Below, in pieces: positions 1 to 11,663 of a stretch of 64,000 bases of DNA. A model generated the notes under the pieces. It saw nothing but the letters and a program-made list of their open reading frames with translations, ran no database searches and had not been told where the DNA came from. The stretch's first letter is position 1, and every line of letters begins with the position of its first letter. A program made the position numbers and the translations under genes. Origin of the DNA: Brachynemurus nebulosus (taxonomy: Eukaryota; Arthropoda; Insecta; Neuroptera; Myrmeleontidae); NCBI GenBank assembly GCA_035578155.1, contig JAPWDM010000005.1, positions 30,620,108 through 30,684,107 on the forward strand, in the 5' to 3' direction.

Positions 1-54
1 CATACATATTTAAACGCGTTTTACTGTAATTGAATCAACAAATGTGCGCGCATA

Positions 55-551
55 TACTGGGTGCCCCGGCCGGATGTATACATACGATTTACATGTTAAT
101 TTGTAACATTGGATTCCCATAAGGAAAAAGTTATGTCACAAGAGTGCTTTGGATAAACATATTCCTATTTTCGCTAATTTTCTTTTATGAAATAATTTTC
201 TTTCACCAAATTATCTGCACTATTTCTTCAACAGAACATTTTTTTGCTATTTTTATTATATTAATATGTATTTATTTTCAAGAAAATAAAAAATACCTTT
301 TTTTTGAATTTACAGCAGATGACAGAAATATTAATTATGTAAAAATGTGAATTGCTTGAAAATTGCGACATTCATTTCTTTATTTTACTGCATTCTTATT
401 GTTAAAGCTATAGTAACAGTAGTTATAATACTAAATTAGTATTATTAGTTTGTTCAAAGCACTCTTGTGACATAACTTTTTCCTTATGGGAATGCAAAGT
501 TAAAAATTAATATGTAAATCGTATGTATACATCCAAATGGGACACCTAGTA
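55..551. mobile_element. Fold-back MITE with about 105 bp inverted repeats
   Basis: The first and last ~105 bases are near-identical inverted repeats; both arms read GGATGTATACATACGATTTA and, further in, GTCACAAGAGTGCTTTG. The ends read TACTGGGTGCCCC and its inverted partner TACTAGGTGTCCC. TA lies just outside each end (53-54 and 552-553), as for a Tc1/mariner-type insertion. The interior is AT-rich with no credible coding sequence. The superfamily is inferred only from the TA duplication. Confidence 0.75.
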
Positions 552-1641
552 TACTCACATATGCGTACAATCTACAATGTACGGAATTTATTTAATTACT
601 CTTTATTACTCAATCATTTTGTAAATACAATTTAATAACGGAACGAATTCTACGCGGGCATTTTTTTTCGGTATTAAATGAAACGTCGATATTGTTGGCG
701 CCATCTATTTATTACTTTATTACCTATATACAGTACTGATAAAAACATTTTTAAACAAACGCCGAATTAATATGGAAATTCAAAAAAATCAGCAGAAAAG
801 AATATTTTTCTTTTACTACTAACTGAACTGTACTGCTAACGATAAAAATGAAAACTTCCAAATGAAATTCGTGCATAATTCCTTTGACGCCCCTGCGTAC
901 AATTTATTTTTCGTCCCAAATTTTTACGAGGCCGATAAATATTAGGTAAAAATATTGGGTGAAGCTTTTCCCTTCAGACAACTTGTAATTACTTCCTCAA
1001 AAAATAAAATTCTGCTTAGCAGAACGCTTAATTACGTAACAAATTCATTCTATAATAACATGTCAATATTTTAATTTCTCTGTTTATTAAAATGCGATTT
1101 TGAAAGTGAATTAATAATTTGAATTTTATTCGAACGATCAGAAAAATTCAACAAGTTTCATTGATACACACTTTTCACAAATGTTTAACTGTTGATTGAA
1201 AAAACGCGTTCTATGGCGTAAATTGTTTCTGTCTTTGTTATAAATTTTCAAATTTTATGTAAGTATCTGTTATTCAGCATGTACTGATTGAAAAACTATT
1301 ATATGGTTTTTTTTACTGCATGTCTGAGCACAGAGAAAATCGATGTAAAAGTATGCGTGGAAATTCGTTACTCCATTTGAATTACATCAGAGTTAGATTC
1401 ACTTACATATATTGTACATTATGAAAAAATAAGTAGGTACTCTTAATATATGTTCATAAAACATTGTGTCAGAACGATTCACTGTTTAGTTTCTGAGCTA
1501 ATGCAATAATATCCCTGTCATAGCATCTAAATAATACATAGCAAACTCCCATATCGCACGCTCTCATTAAGCAATTTCGTCGCACAGAAGATGTGTATAA
1601 TGGCACCCCTCCGTGTTTTAAAGAAAATATGTTTGAATGTG
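552..1641. other. AT-rich intergenic stretch, nothing recognised
   Basis: I see no gene, RNA or clean repeat boundary here. A GCGCCATCT motif near 699 recurs elsewhere in the window in repeat contexts. Confidence 0.5.
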
Positions 1642-1644
1642 TTA

Positions 1645-2569
1645 TACCCGATTTTTCAGTGGCCGTTTAAACTTGAGTTAAATCGCCGATGTTTTACAGT
1701 GTCAATATTGCCGTAGTTTATTTAAACGGAGTTTAAACTAAGTAACCATAGCAAATTACTACTTTTAACTTTTTTTAATAGATGGCACAACAGATTGTTT
1801 GAATTGTGATGCCATCTACTATTTGAATATAATTTAAATGTATATATTTGAATATATTTTTAAAAATTACATTAGGCTACTATAAATTTTTAAAGCGTGT
1901 CATAAGAAAAGGTATTGGACTGTGCAATTTGTTTGCATTTATCAGAGTTTCTTATTCAGTCCGAACCGTTATATTTCTAATTTCTAAAGCAGCAATCACT
2001 TCAATCCAAACCAACATCATTTGTTTTTGGATTAAAAAGAAGGTTTTTTGTTAACGATTGTACATAAAACTTGTATTTTATTTTATTTTTATACAGATTT
2101 TAAAGAAATCTTTTCGCTGATGATGTCGTACAACTACGACGAAATATTCGATATTGTTTTATTGTTAAATGTATGATGAAATATAAATTTTGTCATCATT
2201 TGAAGTATGGTTCTTTTTTTCCAACTTTTTCCAGTTCTGTTTTTTCCTGAATAGAAGTGCGTTGGAATTAGGAGCCAAGTTAAAAATCAAGGGGTATTTA
2301 AGGTGTAATTATAAACTAATCGTATATTTATGTTCCCCTAAATATTTTATATAATTTTTATATTTTATTTAACCAAAAATTATAAACACAATATTTGACG
2401 TTTCCTAGGTTTAAACTAAATGTGTAGTTTAAACCAGGAATATCGGCCGTTTAAGTTAAACGTAGTTTAAACTAGCGGCCATATTTAAACTCACACTGTA
2501 AAACTGAAAAATGACTAACTCGAGTTTAACTATAATCTTTGGTTTAAACCATCACTGAAAAACCGGGCA
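1645..2569. mobile_element. MITE, TTA target duplication (PIF/Harbinger-like)
   Basis: The ends are inverted copies of T(A/G)CCCG(A/G)TTTTTCAGTG, flanked by TTA at 1642-1644 and 2570-2572. The sub-terminal arms hold several GTTTAAAC palindromes and further inverted similarity (for example GGCCGTTTAAACTTGAGTTA near the left end, with related sequence on the right). No transposase remains. A 3 bp TTA duplication is typical of PIF/Harbinger; the assignment is inference. Confidence 0.65.
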
Positions 2570-2572
2570 TTA

Positions 2573-4284
2573 GTGTCTAAGCAATAGTTTGTAACAGTAA
2601 ATCATACAAATATATAAATCAGAAACATTGACGCCCGTGATCTTTAACTTTCTCATTTAGCAATTTGGTCCCAGTGGATTGCGTGAGGGGAGTTACCTAT
2701 ATATAGCAAATTTTAAAAGATTGGACACTGACCGATCTCATATAATAACCTGTATCCTTCCAAAATAGTTTAGCTCTCTAACAGCGAAAAAATATTCAAA
2801 ATCGGTTAAGTAGTTAATTTTTGGCGGTTAAGTAGTTAATTTTTTAAGGCCCTTTTGAAACCAATTCTACTCTTTCGGATACCATAAGCCGGTGCAAAAA
2901 TAATGCCACTCCATAAAAATTTATATAAAAATGTCAGCTATATCAACGGATACCAATTTTATAAGCGGATTACTCAGGCGCATCGAATTTAGAGGGATGG
3001 ATGGTGTTTTTACGTACCAAACAAGTGCTACATCATTGTTACAGCGCATCTTTATTTTTACTTCTGTTAGTGTTCGATAACACAACCGTTTATTCCAATT
3101 AATCAATCTAGAATTGGAGTGTACTTTTTCAAACAAAGTAACTAATATCAATATATTTTAAATCTAGATTCCACTAAAGTGCTATTGAATCTTGCTTCTC
3201 TCCATTATAAATGATTTCTTGTAAAATTTTTTTTTTTTTTTTTTTTGGACATGGTTGAAGTGAGATTTGATCGATTGGCTTGTTGTATTGGTGTGGTCTG
3301 TTCATGTTGATGATCAAGATCAACAAATCTCTTTATAGACGGAGACGATAGATGGATCGATCGGTGAATCCACCGCCATATAGCTGCATTTAAATCCGAA
3401 GCATATAGTGCCACACTGACTAACACACTCTAAAGTGTTGGTTGAGATCAACACTTTGATATCACGAATGAAACACAATTGGGAATGGCATTTACGATAT
3501 TTCAATTTTATTTTTATTTTTTATTAAATGTTATTTTTTAGACGGGACAAATTTTAACTTAAATGTGATGGTAATTGTGAATTTGAAATATCAGGCCAGA
3601 CTATTCGGCATCTATCCACAAAATAATTTTGATTAAAAAAATAAAGTTTAAAACAAATTTCGTGATTCGCAAGAATGATTCACGCACTGAAAAGTCCGGG
3701 CAACACTATTATCCCATTTTTGTGTTAAACATATTATTTTGCTAATCTAGTGTGTTAAATTTTTTTAAAACTTTAATGATCAGAGCTCCAATTCGAGTTA
3801 AAAACTGAACTAATCGATTCAAATTTAAGCTAAAAATAAAACTACAAACATTGGTACTTTTGCAGTTATAGTAAAATAGTGGTAAAATTTCAAAAATACC
3901 CAAAAAAATTATTTCTTCGTACTTTTTCAATTTAATATTGAGAGTAAAAATTTCCCCTGCAATATCAAAAAGTACTTATAGAAAATTGATTCAGGTTTTC
4001 GAAACCAATTTTAAACAAGGAAGTCATTTTTTAACAAAGAATGTACACGTTAAATAAAATATATATAAGTAAATAAAAGAAAAGTGAAAGAATTTTCTCC
4101 GTTGTCCAGGAAACATTTACTTATGGATATGTTTTAAGCTTCAGTAGGTGCACACAGAGATAACAGCAAACATTAGCTAATTATTTTGTTTACTTACTTA
4201 TGATCATCTGTACCTCAATCAAAAAACCTTCTCGTTGAAATTAAAAAACAAAACTACAGCACTATGTCTTTAAATTGTGTGTAA
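2573..4284. other. AT-rich stretch, repeat scraps only
   Basis: No gene is recognised. Around 2750-2845 there is a CTCTCTAACAG / AAAATCGGTTAAGTAG phrase related to the repeat units near 17.6-18.0 kb. A T homopolymer of about 20 bases lies near 3,227-3,246. Confidence 0.45.
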
Positions 4285-4287
4285 TTA

Positions 4288-4752
4288 GCCGCCCCTACAC
4301 GCTGAATAATATTGTGCAATCAACTTGTACAACTTATTGAACGCTCCTCCAAACAGTTCAATAATTTTGTTAAAGAAATTTGTGCAATAAACTAAATGTA
4401 GGAATTGTACTTAATTAAACTATTGTTTAATTTTAAATATTAAGTGATAAAGATGTTGCAAAGCAATAAATAGTTATTCTTGCAAATTAATAATTCAAAC
4501 TGGTTCAAATAATAGCCATCAAATGTGACATTGCAGAATAACAAACAAATCAAACTTAAACAAATAGTGACATTGCGCAATAATATCTACAGAGCCTACA
4601 GACGTTACAATATTTATTCATTGCACAATATATTTCAAACTGTTTTCGATCAGCACAATGTATTGTACAACCCTTCAATATAACCTACAGACGATCCATA
4701 ATATTGTACAACCTCAGATTTTGTGCAATATTATTGAGCGAGTAGGGGCGGC
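4288..4752. mobile_element. MITE, TTA duplication, internally repetitive
   Basis: The ends are inverted repeats beginning GCCGCCCCTACACGCTGAAT on the left and the inverted partner GCCGCCCCTACTCGCTCAAT on the right. Both run on into AATAATATTG(T/C)(G/A)CAA. TTA flanks both ends (4285-4287, 4753-4755). The interior repeats short TTGTGCAATA-type words. There is no coding sequence. The ends and TTA duplication fit PIF/Harbinger. Confidence 0.75.
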
Positions 4753-4755
4753 TTA

Positions 4756-5989
4756 ACTACTTTTTTTATGTATTCCCCTGCACTTCCACCATTTGATTAA
4801 ATTAAATACTATACAACCCTACAGACTACAATGCCCTTTTGACAACCCTGTAGACAAAACACTGAATACCTATGTATATTATAAAGTAATTACACTGTAA
4901 CAGTTTATACAGGTGCCATCTATTAAGTAGTGCCTTAATTAAAAAAATACATATATAAGCTGGTAAATAAAAGTAGGAAATATTTTTTTTATAAATACGT
5001 GTAGAGTATTTTATTTTTTGTTGGTATTACTGCATACATCGAATTCATCCTTAAGTTAAATTTTGTATTATGTATTATTATTATTATTAATATAAATTAT
5101 AATAAACGTTTTAAAAATATGTAAAGGCATTGAATATGTCAAGATGTTATCGTTGTAAATGCATTGCAATCACGATAAATAAAACTAAGTCAACCAGCAG
5201 TCCTCGACCAAATCGAACTACTAAATGTACACATGACGTATATTCACATATATAGGTATTTCTATGTATAATATAGACGCAAATACAGTGTGTCTACATT
5301 TTGTTCAGAATTAAAAATATAATTAGATAAGTGAATATAATTTATGAATTTTTGCTTTCGACACTACTAAAATAGTGGAAGCATTGTGATCATTTTTAAA
5401 ATATAAAAATTTTCTTCCTACGAGAATGAAAATTTTCATGCAAATTTTACATAATAGAGCTTCCAGAACAATTCTAGTTTTGTCCTTGTCTGTCTGTCCA
5501 AATTTTGAAGAAATCTTCAGAAATTATACGGTCTGGGTCCTAATGATAGCCTCGGCATTTTTATGAAATCCTATTGAATGTCGGTATCTTACTGGCCACT
5601 AATCCTATTTCGCTCAAATTTTAAGAGTATTTGGGGATCAGGCCATATGTGAATCTCAGTTAAATCAGAACGATGATAGTTACTCCTTGCTTGTTACAAT
5701 GAAAACAAAAACTTTAATTATAAAAACCAAAAACTTTTAATTGTAATTATTTGAAATTATTTCACAGTTCGAAACGTCAAAATAATGTGTACTGATTTCC
5801 TTAATTTTTTCTACGGATTAATTTGACATTTAAAGAAAAGCCATAGTTATATAGCCGATTAGGAAAGGTTAAAAAGCAGTTCACATTATCTTTGTCTTAA
5901 CTCTTAAAGTTTTTCTTGTTTCAAACATAACGTTAGTATTTAGTAATATGATAAGACAAAATTAAGAGGCAGTTTAAGCACAAAAGTAC
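4756..5989. other. AT-rich stretch, nothing recognised
   Basis: There is a short (ATT)n run near 5,076-5,090. I see no gene or bounded element. Confidence 0.45.
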
Positions 5990-6731
5990 TTAAGGGGGAC
6001 CACTCGTGTGACGTTTTATAACTTTAAAAATAACATACTAAAATTATAAGGGCATATCTCAAATAGTCTTTGAGTTACAGCCGTCTGAAAAGTGAATTTT
6101 GATTTTCATTGTTAACTTTGAGGTATTGAGAAATGTATGAAGGTTGATAGTTCGGAAGTTTCTGGACGTGGCTGCCAGTCACATGTTTTGGAGCAGCTAG
6201 ACCCTGGCACATTTAAACGACTCATCTAGTTTTACTATGACCGTTATAGTCAGTACATCTTAAATAATTTTAGTAAAAATTCTCAGTGATTAAAACTAAA
6301 AGGTAAAATTACGAGAAACTACATTTTTAAAATTTACTGCAGTTATAACTCGAAGACAAATCATTCGATCGATTTGACTCTTATTGCAGCTTCTTTTATA
6401 TATATTTCTTCGTACCATGAACCTCCAGTTTTCCGATCGAATAAAAAATGTAATTTTTGCAAGCCAAAAACCATCAAATTTTCGCGCAAAATTTGAAACT
6501 TTTTTTAAAAACTCCGCCATTTTGTTAAATTTCAACTTTTTTTTCGATTGCGGTTCACGGTACGGACCATACCTTCTAGTTTAATAGGCTTTTTAGTTTT
6601 TTTTGATTTCAGGCAATGTGAAGGCCGCTATCACTGCAGCAGTGGGGGAACTTTTTTTTGGAGCCTTGGGAGATCTCGAATAACTCACTGAATTTTCAAT
6701 TTTTTGGTCCAAAAATTTTATCGTTTATTTA

Positions 6732-7822
6732 TTAGGGTGAATGCGAGAGAGATGCCGCACATTTTGAAAACACTTGATAATTCTTAAAGTATGGATTTAA
6801 TTGATTTGAAATTTGGTACACAATAAATGTAAACATTGTTCTTTAAAATTATTTATAAATAATTTTAAATTTTGAGTCATAAGGAATTCATAATTAACAT
6901 TTTTGTAGAGCCTGCAAAGTGGCGCCTCTTCCACACCTATGGGAGAGATGCCGCATTAAAGAAAGTGAGACGCCGCATAGTTCATACTAAAAATTTTACA
7001 TTTTACAGACGTCTCCATACATGGTGCATGCCACATGTAACCATTTTTAGCACTTTATACATCTTAACCAGTCAACTTTTTTTTGTTTCTGGATACCTTT
7101 CAAAACATTCAGTACACAGACCATCATCATCATGTTCGTTATCTTCACTAATATTAAAAATTTTGCATTTTACACACATCTCCATACATGATGCACGCCA
7201 TATGTAACCATTTTTAGCACTTTATACATCTTAACCAGTCAACTTTTTTTTGTTTCTGAGTACCTTTCAAAACATTCAATACACAGGCAATCATCAATAT
7301 TTTCGTTATCTTCACTAATATGAGGGCTTCCTGATCCATTAATGGATCTTTTATACTTACGTGGCATAATTTACAGTCCAAAAAAAAAAACTGCATAATT
7401 AAAGTATATAAGTCTATGTTTTTAACATGTAATATGATGCGGCATCTATACCAACTTTAAATGCGGCATCTCTCCTTTTTGTTGGGATAGATGTCGCATG
7501 TTGCTATAGCAAGCATAGTGCGGAATTCCAACCTCAAATTTTATACAGTACTTTTAAAATATACCTAAATTAATAACAAAACTCATTTTCATTAAAACAA
7601 TGAAATATACATTCTTAAATTCTAATGAACTAAATGCTTGATAAAATATTATCTTAAAAAACTTACTTTTCAATAATACTAAACTGGTGGACTAATCATA
7701 AATGTTACCATATACAGCTTAAATAAGTAACTTATTTTAAACATATAATCCATTAATAGCGCTATCTATCAATCAACTGACGAACTATGGCCCACTGCGG
7801 CATCTCTCCCGCACTTACCTTA
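6732..7822. mobile_element. TA-flanked transposon with reiterated GAGATGCCGCA motif
   Basis: The left end TTAGGGTGAATGCGAGAGAG and inverted right end TAAGGTAAGTGCGGGAGAG lead into GATGCCGCA, and TA flanks each side. The motif GAGATGCCGCA or a close variant recurs inside at about 6762, 6942, 6968 and, inverted, at 7437, 7462, 7490 and 7798. It sits inside the TTAA-flanked element. On the minus strand it keeps two tandem copies of a zinc-binding tail (separate entry). A Tc1/mariner/pogo-type origin is inferred from TA and the ends. Confidence 0.6.
6984..7396 (-). pseudogene. Duplicated PHD-like zinc-finger tail of a decayed transposase
   Basis: Two ~170 bp tandem copies on the minus strand each encode an acidic stretch, then C-x2-C (as in LCIECFERY), a frameshift at an A-run, and W-x2-C-x2-C-x4-H-x2-C (as in WLRCIKC then KWLHMAC). 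In both copies the codon between IKC and KWLH is a stop. Cys/His tails of this shape occur at the end of several insect DNA-transposon proteins (family knowledge). Neither copy is open. The shared stop suggests duplication after inactivation, or inheritance of an already broken copy. Confidence 0.5.
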
Positions 7823-7935
7823 TATATCAAAGAATATATCCTTAAAACGTTAAAACATTCGATACAGTAGTTTTGTTTAAAAAAATTCCCAAAAATCAAC
7901 TCTTTTCAGCCGGTCACACTAGTGGCCCCCCTTAA

Positions 7936-9130
7936 AAGATTGGATAACAGTCTATTACGACTATTACGAGTATATCTACTTACAAGCTGTGGGTCACACT
8001 CCACTAATATATATTTTCGTTCACATGGTTAAGGCGCCGGGTAAACTATAATGATATAAATTTGCAAACTGTCGTTTAAATTATCAGTATTAACAACTTT
8101 TCTTTAATTTTTCATTTTCTATAATATTCGTCTCTATCAGAAAACCATCCACATCGTTAGGATTTGAAAGGTCTGAACTTGCGATCGAAGGATTATACCG
8201 ACATTTATTTAGATTCATGCAAAAATCACAATCAATCAACCCGTTGAATATTTTTTTATTTAGACACCCTGTATACTTATTTAACAAAATATTAAATTAA
8301 GAATAATAAAAACAGTATATAACGTTACTTTACCTGTGTTAAAACATTTTTTATTCTCATCTTTGTTTAACACAACCTATTTATCGCCAACAAATTTTTA
8401 TGCACGATAAAAATTTGAATAAATTAAAAAATGATTTTATACACAAGACGGAAAGAAAATAGACGGATGGACATGTAGCAAAAATTAAAACGCAAACGAA
8501 TTTGCAGGTTTGTGAGTGACTGAGTTTCTTGATGTAAGCATGATTTAAGAAAACATAATTTTGACTCAGGTTGAAGATAAAAAAGTTAAATGTTGTTAAA
8601 TTTAATTGATCCATTTGTTGTTTTAATGTGTACAGTGCAAATTTTGATAAAAAGTAGATACCAGAAAGATGTTAATTACTTTTAGGTAAGCATCTATGTT
8701 ATTTAATTTGCACCTTTAAAAGGAAGTGGCTTGTTAATGTCTGAACTAATTATGCATTTCAGTTAGATACGTAAAGAAAAATAAGCTAAGAGGCCATTTG
8801 CCAAATTTTGAACGAGTCGATCTCAGAAATTTTATTTCATTGTGTTCGAGTTCAATTACTTCTAACTCTACTTATTCATCATTTTCGAATTAATTACAAG
8901 AATTTATTTTCAGAATATTACGAAACTCGAATTTGTGTGTGATTTCACACGACTTAGAAGAATTTTTTTAATATAAATTGTAATCCAAATGACCAGGGCA
9001 AGAGCGGATATAGGCGGGTGATCATGGAGGTCATGACCCCCCCCCCCATTCCTCCACAGTAGTTAGTTCAAGTTTTATAGTGGTTTATCTGCTTATATCA
9101 TCAGTTTTTCAGTGAATTTAAAATCATAAA
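7936..9130. other. AT-rich stretch with one solitary GC-rich transposon end
   Basis: Mostly featureless. Near 8,995-9,050 CAGGGCAAGAGCGGATATAG leads into a GC-rich phrase and a run of 11 C. This resembles the CAGGG start of a hAT-type element, but I found no partner end. No gene is recognised. Confidence 0.4.
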
Positions 9131-9460
9131 TACCCCTGTCGCAGCATCTTGCATAAAATAGCGAATTTCCGTTTATAAAATATAGTTTTTCTTGGAAACT
9201 AGTTGACCTAGAAAAATAGTTTAACGACCTTTTTTATGTAATTTTTTCTCCTCTTTTGAATGGTGTAAAAAAATTTCGTAAAAATTTTTGAATAAGTGGA
9301 AATTTTGGCAAAAAATTAATTTTTTGCAAAAACAAAAACCATGTTCGTGGCATCCGACGTATCTGGCTGACGAACTCATCCGAGGGTTTGGGACTTCCAA
9401 TGTTTCTACCAAATTTCGTAAAAATTGGATACTTCGTTCCTTCGTTCGAGAGTTATCGCG

Positions 9461-9552
<92 letters not shown>

Positions 9553-9695
9553 TCCGCGCGATAATTTAGTGAATATTATTTTCTGTTTCTTTCTAGGGAC
9601 CTCAAAACAAATTTCTGCCATATTCCCGGGCTCAAGTCGCGTCATGACAGTGGCTGTAATAGCTGAATTCCATTCTGGAGAGTCGCTAATAAAAT
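9131..9695 (+). mobile_element. Local interspersed repeat, copy A, with long (TA)n
   Basis: It starts with TACCCCTGTCGCAGCATC, followed by GCGAATTTCCGTTTATAAAA. It then runs through CGTTCGAGAGTTATCGCGCG into a (TA)n tract of about 88 bases (9463-9548). It ends with TCAAGTCGCGTCATGACAGT and a hairpin of AGC(T)GAATTCC / GGA(GA)(GT)TCGCT type. The same order is found in copies C and D. The inverted GCGAATTTCC near the 5' end, the 3' hairpin and the central microsatellite resemble Helentron/DINE elements (inference). Confidence 0.7.
9463..9549. repeat. (TA)n microsatellite inside copy A
   Basis: An uninterrupted TA dinucleotide tract. It produces spurious Ile-Tyr open frames on both strands. Confidence 0.95.
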
Positions 9696-9696
9696 G

Positions 9697-10395
9697 ACAG
9701 AGTGATAAAACCGGAAACGAATTACAAGTTTTCGAAGGCGTTCTTTTCGCTTTTACAAAATTAGGTACGTTGGTACGTCGAACCATTTCACACTACCTCA
9801 ATATGGTTTGCTTTGAGAAAAGAATTTTTTTAATTTTGTGACGTCATTAAGTTTAGTAAAATTTTTCAACTCTTTGAAAACCTTGAATCAAATAATAAAA
9901 TGATGAAATTGGGAGCGAATCATAAGTTTTCGATGTCGTTTTTTCCATTTTTTCCAAAACTAAACAAATAGGATAACTAGGAAAAGCTTTCTGTTGGATC
10001 AGTCACGTATGTACGAGGAACTGGGTCATTTTTTAAAGCAAAAATGAAATTGAAAAGTTGTAACTGCTTCTCGCATTATAGAGGGTACATACACATAGGT
10101 GATTGAATGTTGTCTGTATCGGGCGCCTGGCGAGCAAAGGACCGATGGTGTGATGGATAGCACACCTGGCTAGTTACCAGGAGATCCTGGGTTCCATTCC
10201 CGGCCGATCCGGATAATTTTTTCAATCACTTTGTGATTTTTAATTTACATATATGATTTTTGGTCATGTTAACCAAAGGAAGTCGTGTGCTTAAAGTTTC
10301 AGTTTAACTGAACGATAAGTGAACATATGAATACTACGTGTGTTTTAAATGCAGACAAAAGTCTGTCATACGTAGTAGTGTTTCACAAGCACTCG
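9697..10395 (+). repeat. Dispersed repeat carrying a tRNA-like core
   Basis: The outer parts resemble 40,965-41,445 in the same order: TTTGAGAAAA with GACGTCATNAAGTTTA, then an AAGTTTTCNA(T/A)GTCGTT phrase, then GGTCATGT, TTCAGTTTA(A/G)CTG and a CATACGT phrase. The tRNA-like block at 10,139-10,210 is only in this copy. I read it as a retroposon or composite repeat, not a host gene. The boundaries are approximate. Confidence 0.45.
10139..10210 (+). ncRNA. tRNA-like block, SINE head or tRNA pseudogene
   Basis: It folds as a tRNA. The anticodon stem is CCTGG/CCAGG around a 7-base loop CTAGTTA, and the T stem is CTGGG/CCCGG around TTCCATT. An A-box-like TGGTGTGATGGATAGC and a B-box-like GGGTTCCATTCC are present. 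The acceptor ends GGACCGA and CCGATCC pair at only about five of seven positions. The 3' flank GGATAATTTT has no CCA or Pol III T-run directly at the end. This favours a tRNA-derived SINE head over a working tRNA. Confidence 0.5.
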
Positions 10396-10412
10396 ATAAT
10401 ATTTGAAATTGA

Positions 10413-10770
10413 AATACCCCTGTCGCAGCATCCTGCATAACATAGCGAATTTCCGTTTATAAAAATCCGTTTTTCTGTGATTTTTCACCCTTTTAAGTGA
10501 TTTTTCCTCCTCTTTCTAATGGTGTAAATAAATGTCGAAAAAAATTTTTAACTTTAGAAAATTTTGGCAAAAAACTAATTTTTTTCACGAAAAATGGTCA
10601 AAAAAACCATGTTCTAGGCATCCGACATGGCTGGCTAACGAATTTGTCCAACGGTGTGGGACTAAATATAAATTTAATACATAAATTTTAGTGAATATTA
10701 TTTTTGGTTTCTAGGGACCCCAAAACAAATTTCTATTATAGTCTCGGGAGATTTATTTCGGAGCTCTAAA
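10413..10770 (+). mobile_element. Local interspersed repeat, copy B (no TA tract)
   Basis: It starts TACCCCTGTCGCAGCATCCT and continues with GCGAATTTCCGTTTATAAAA, then CATGTTCTAGGCATCCGACA and a GTGAATATTATTTTTGGTTT segment. The (TA)n block and the 3' hairpin are missing. Confidence 0.65.
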
Positions 10771-10916
10771 AAATAGAACTTTCTTCGGAACCCTAAAAAA
10801 CGGCATATAAGTAACATACAAACATATGTATACATATGTATGACGTATATGACTTATATACAATTTATCTTCCTGTACCACAAACACATTCTTTCATATA
10901 ATTATGCATATAGGTT

Positions 10917-11242
10917 TACCCCTGTCGCAGCATCCTGCATAACATAGCGAATGTCCTTTTAAAAAAATTAAATTTTCTCGGAAACTAGTTGACATAGAAT
11001 AATAGTTTAAAGACCTTTTTTATGTAATTTTTTTTCGTCGTTTAAATGATGTAAAAAAATTTCGCAAAAATTTTTAAATAAGTGGAAATTTTGGCAAAAA
11101 ACTAATTTTTTGCAAGAACAAACACCATGTTCCTGGCATCCGACGTGTCTGGCTAACGAACTTGTCCAACGGTTTGGGATTTCCAACATTTTCACCAAAT
11201 TTCGTAAACCTAGGACATTTCGTTCGAGAGTTATCGTGCGGA

Positions 11243-11304
<62 letters not shown>

Positions 11305-11432
11305 AATTTTGGTGAATATTATTTTCGGTTTCTAGGGACCTCAAAACAAATTTCTGCCATGGTCCCGGGTTCAAGTCGCGTCATGACAGTGGCTGTAATA
11401 GCGAGCTTCCATTCTGGAAATTCGCTAAAATG
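10917..11432 (+). mobile_element. Local interspersed repeat, copy C, with (TA)n
   Basis: It has the full order of blocks: TACCCCTGTCGCAGCATCCT at the 5' end, TTTCGTTCGAGAGTTATCGT before an interrupted (TA)n tract (about 11,246-11,302), then TCAAGTCGCGTCATGACAGT and a final hairpin ending GGAAATTCGCTAAAA. Confidence 0.7.
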
Positions 11433-11663
11433 AAATGTTTATACCAAACTTATCCTAATTTATCCCCTAATGCAAATCACTTCACTACAATTCGCTTCGC
11501 GAAAAAGGGAATTGATTAATTTAGTCGTCAAACTTATTCAAATTTTCCAGTGTTATAAAAATTTCTTTGTGTACTTTGAAGAAATTCGACGCAAATTTGA
11601 TGACATTAAAAAAAGGAAATTTCATTAGACTTTATAAATTATTTATAATATTATTATAATTAC

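Larger units (their letters stand above)
5994..7931. mobile_element. TTAA-flanked transposon remnant with a nested element
   Basis: The left end GGGGGACCACTCGTGTGACG and the inverted right end GGGGGGCCACTAGTGTGACC are about 20 bp terminal repeats. Both are flanked by TTAA (5990-5993 and 7932-7935), the signature of piggyBac-type integration. No piggyBac transposase is readable. A separate TA-flanked element occupies 6732-7822. A 3 bp TTA reading of the target site is also possible. Confidence 0.6.

Noticed and set aside
3227..3246. T-run as the tail of a minus-strand retroposon
   Set aside because: No target duplication or retroposon body could be found next to it.
8090..8287. Cys-containing 65-codon minus-strand frame
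   Set aside because: The spacing matches no zinc finger or secreted-peptide family I know, and there is no signal peptide or splice context.
9288..9786. Open frames rich in Ile-Tyr repeats on both strands, also at 11,007-11,433 and 35,973-36,302
   Set aside because: They are translations of the (TA)n tracts inside the interspersed repeat and share no protein family.
10139..10210. Functional tRNA gene
   Set aside because: The acceptor stem has mismatches, position 37 is T, no Pol III terminator follows directly, and it sits within a dispersed repeat.
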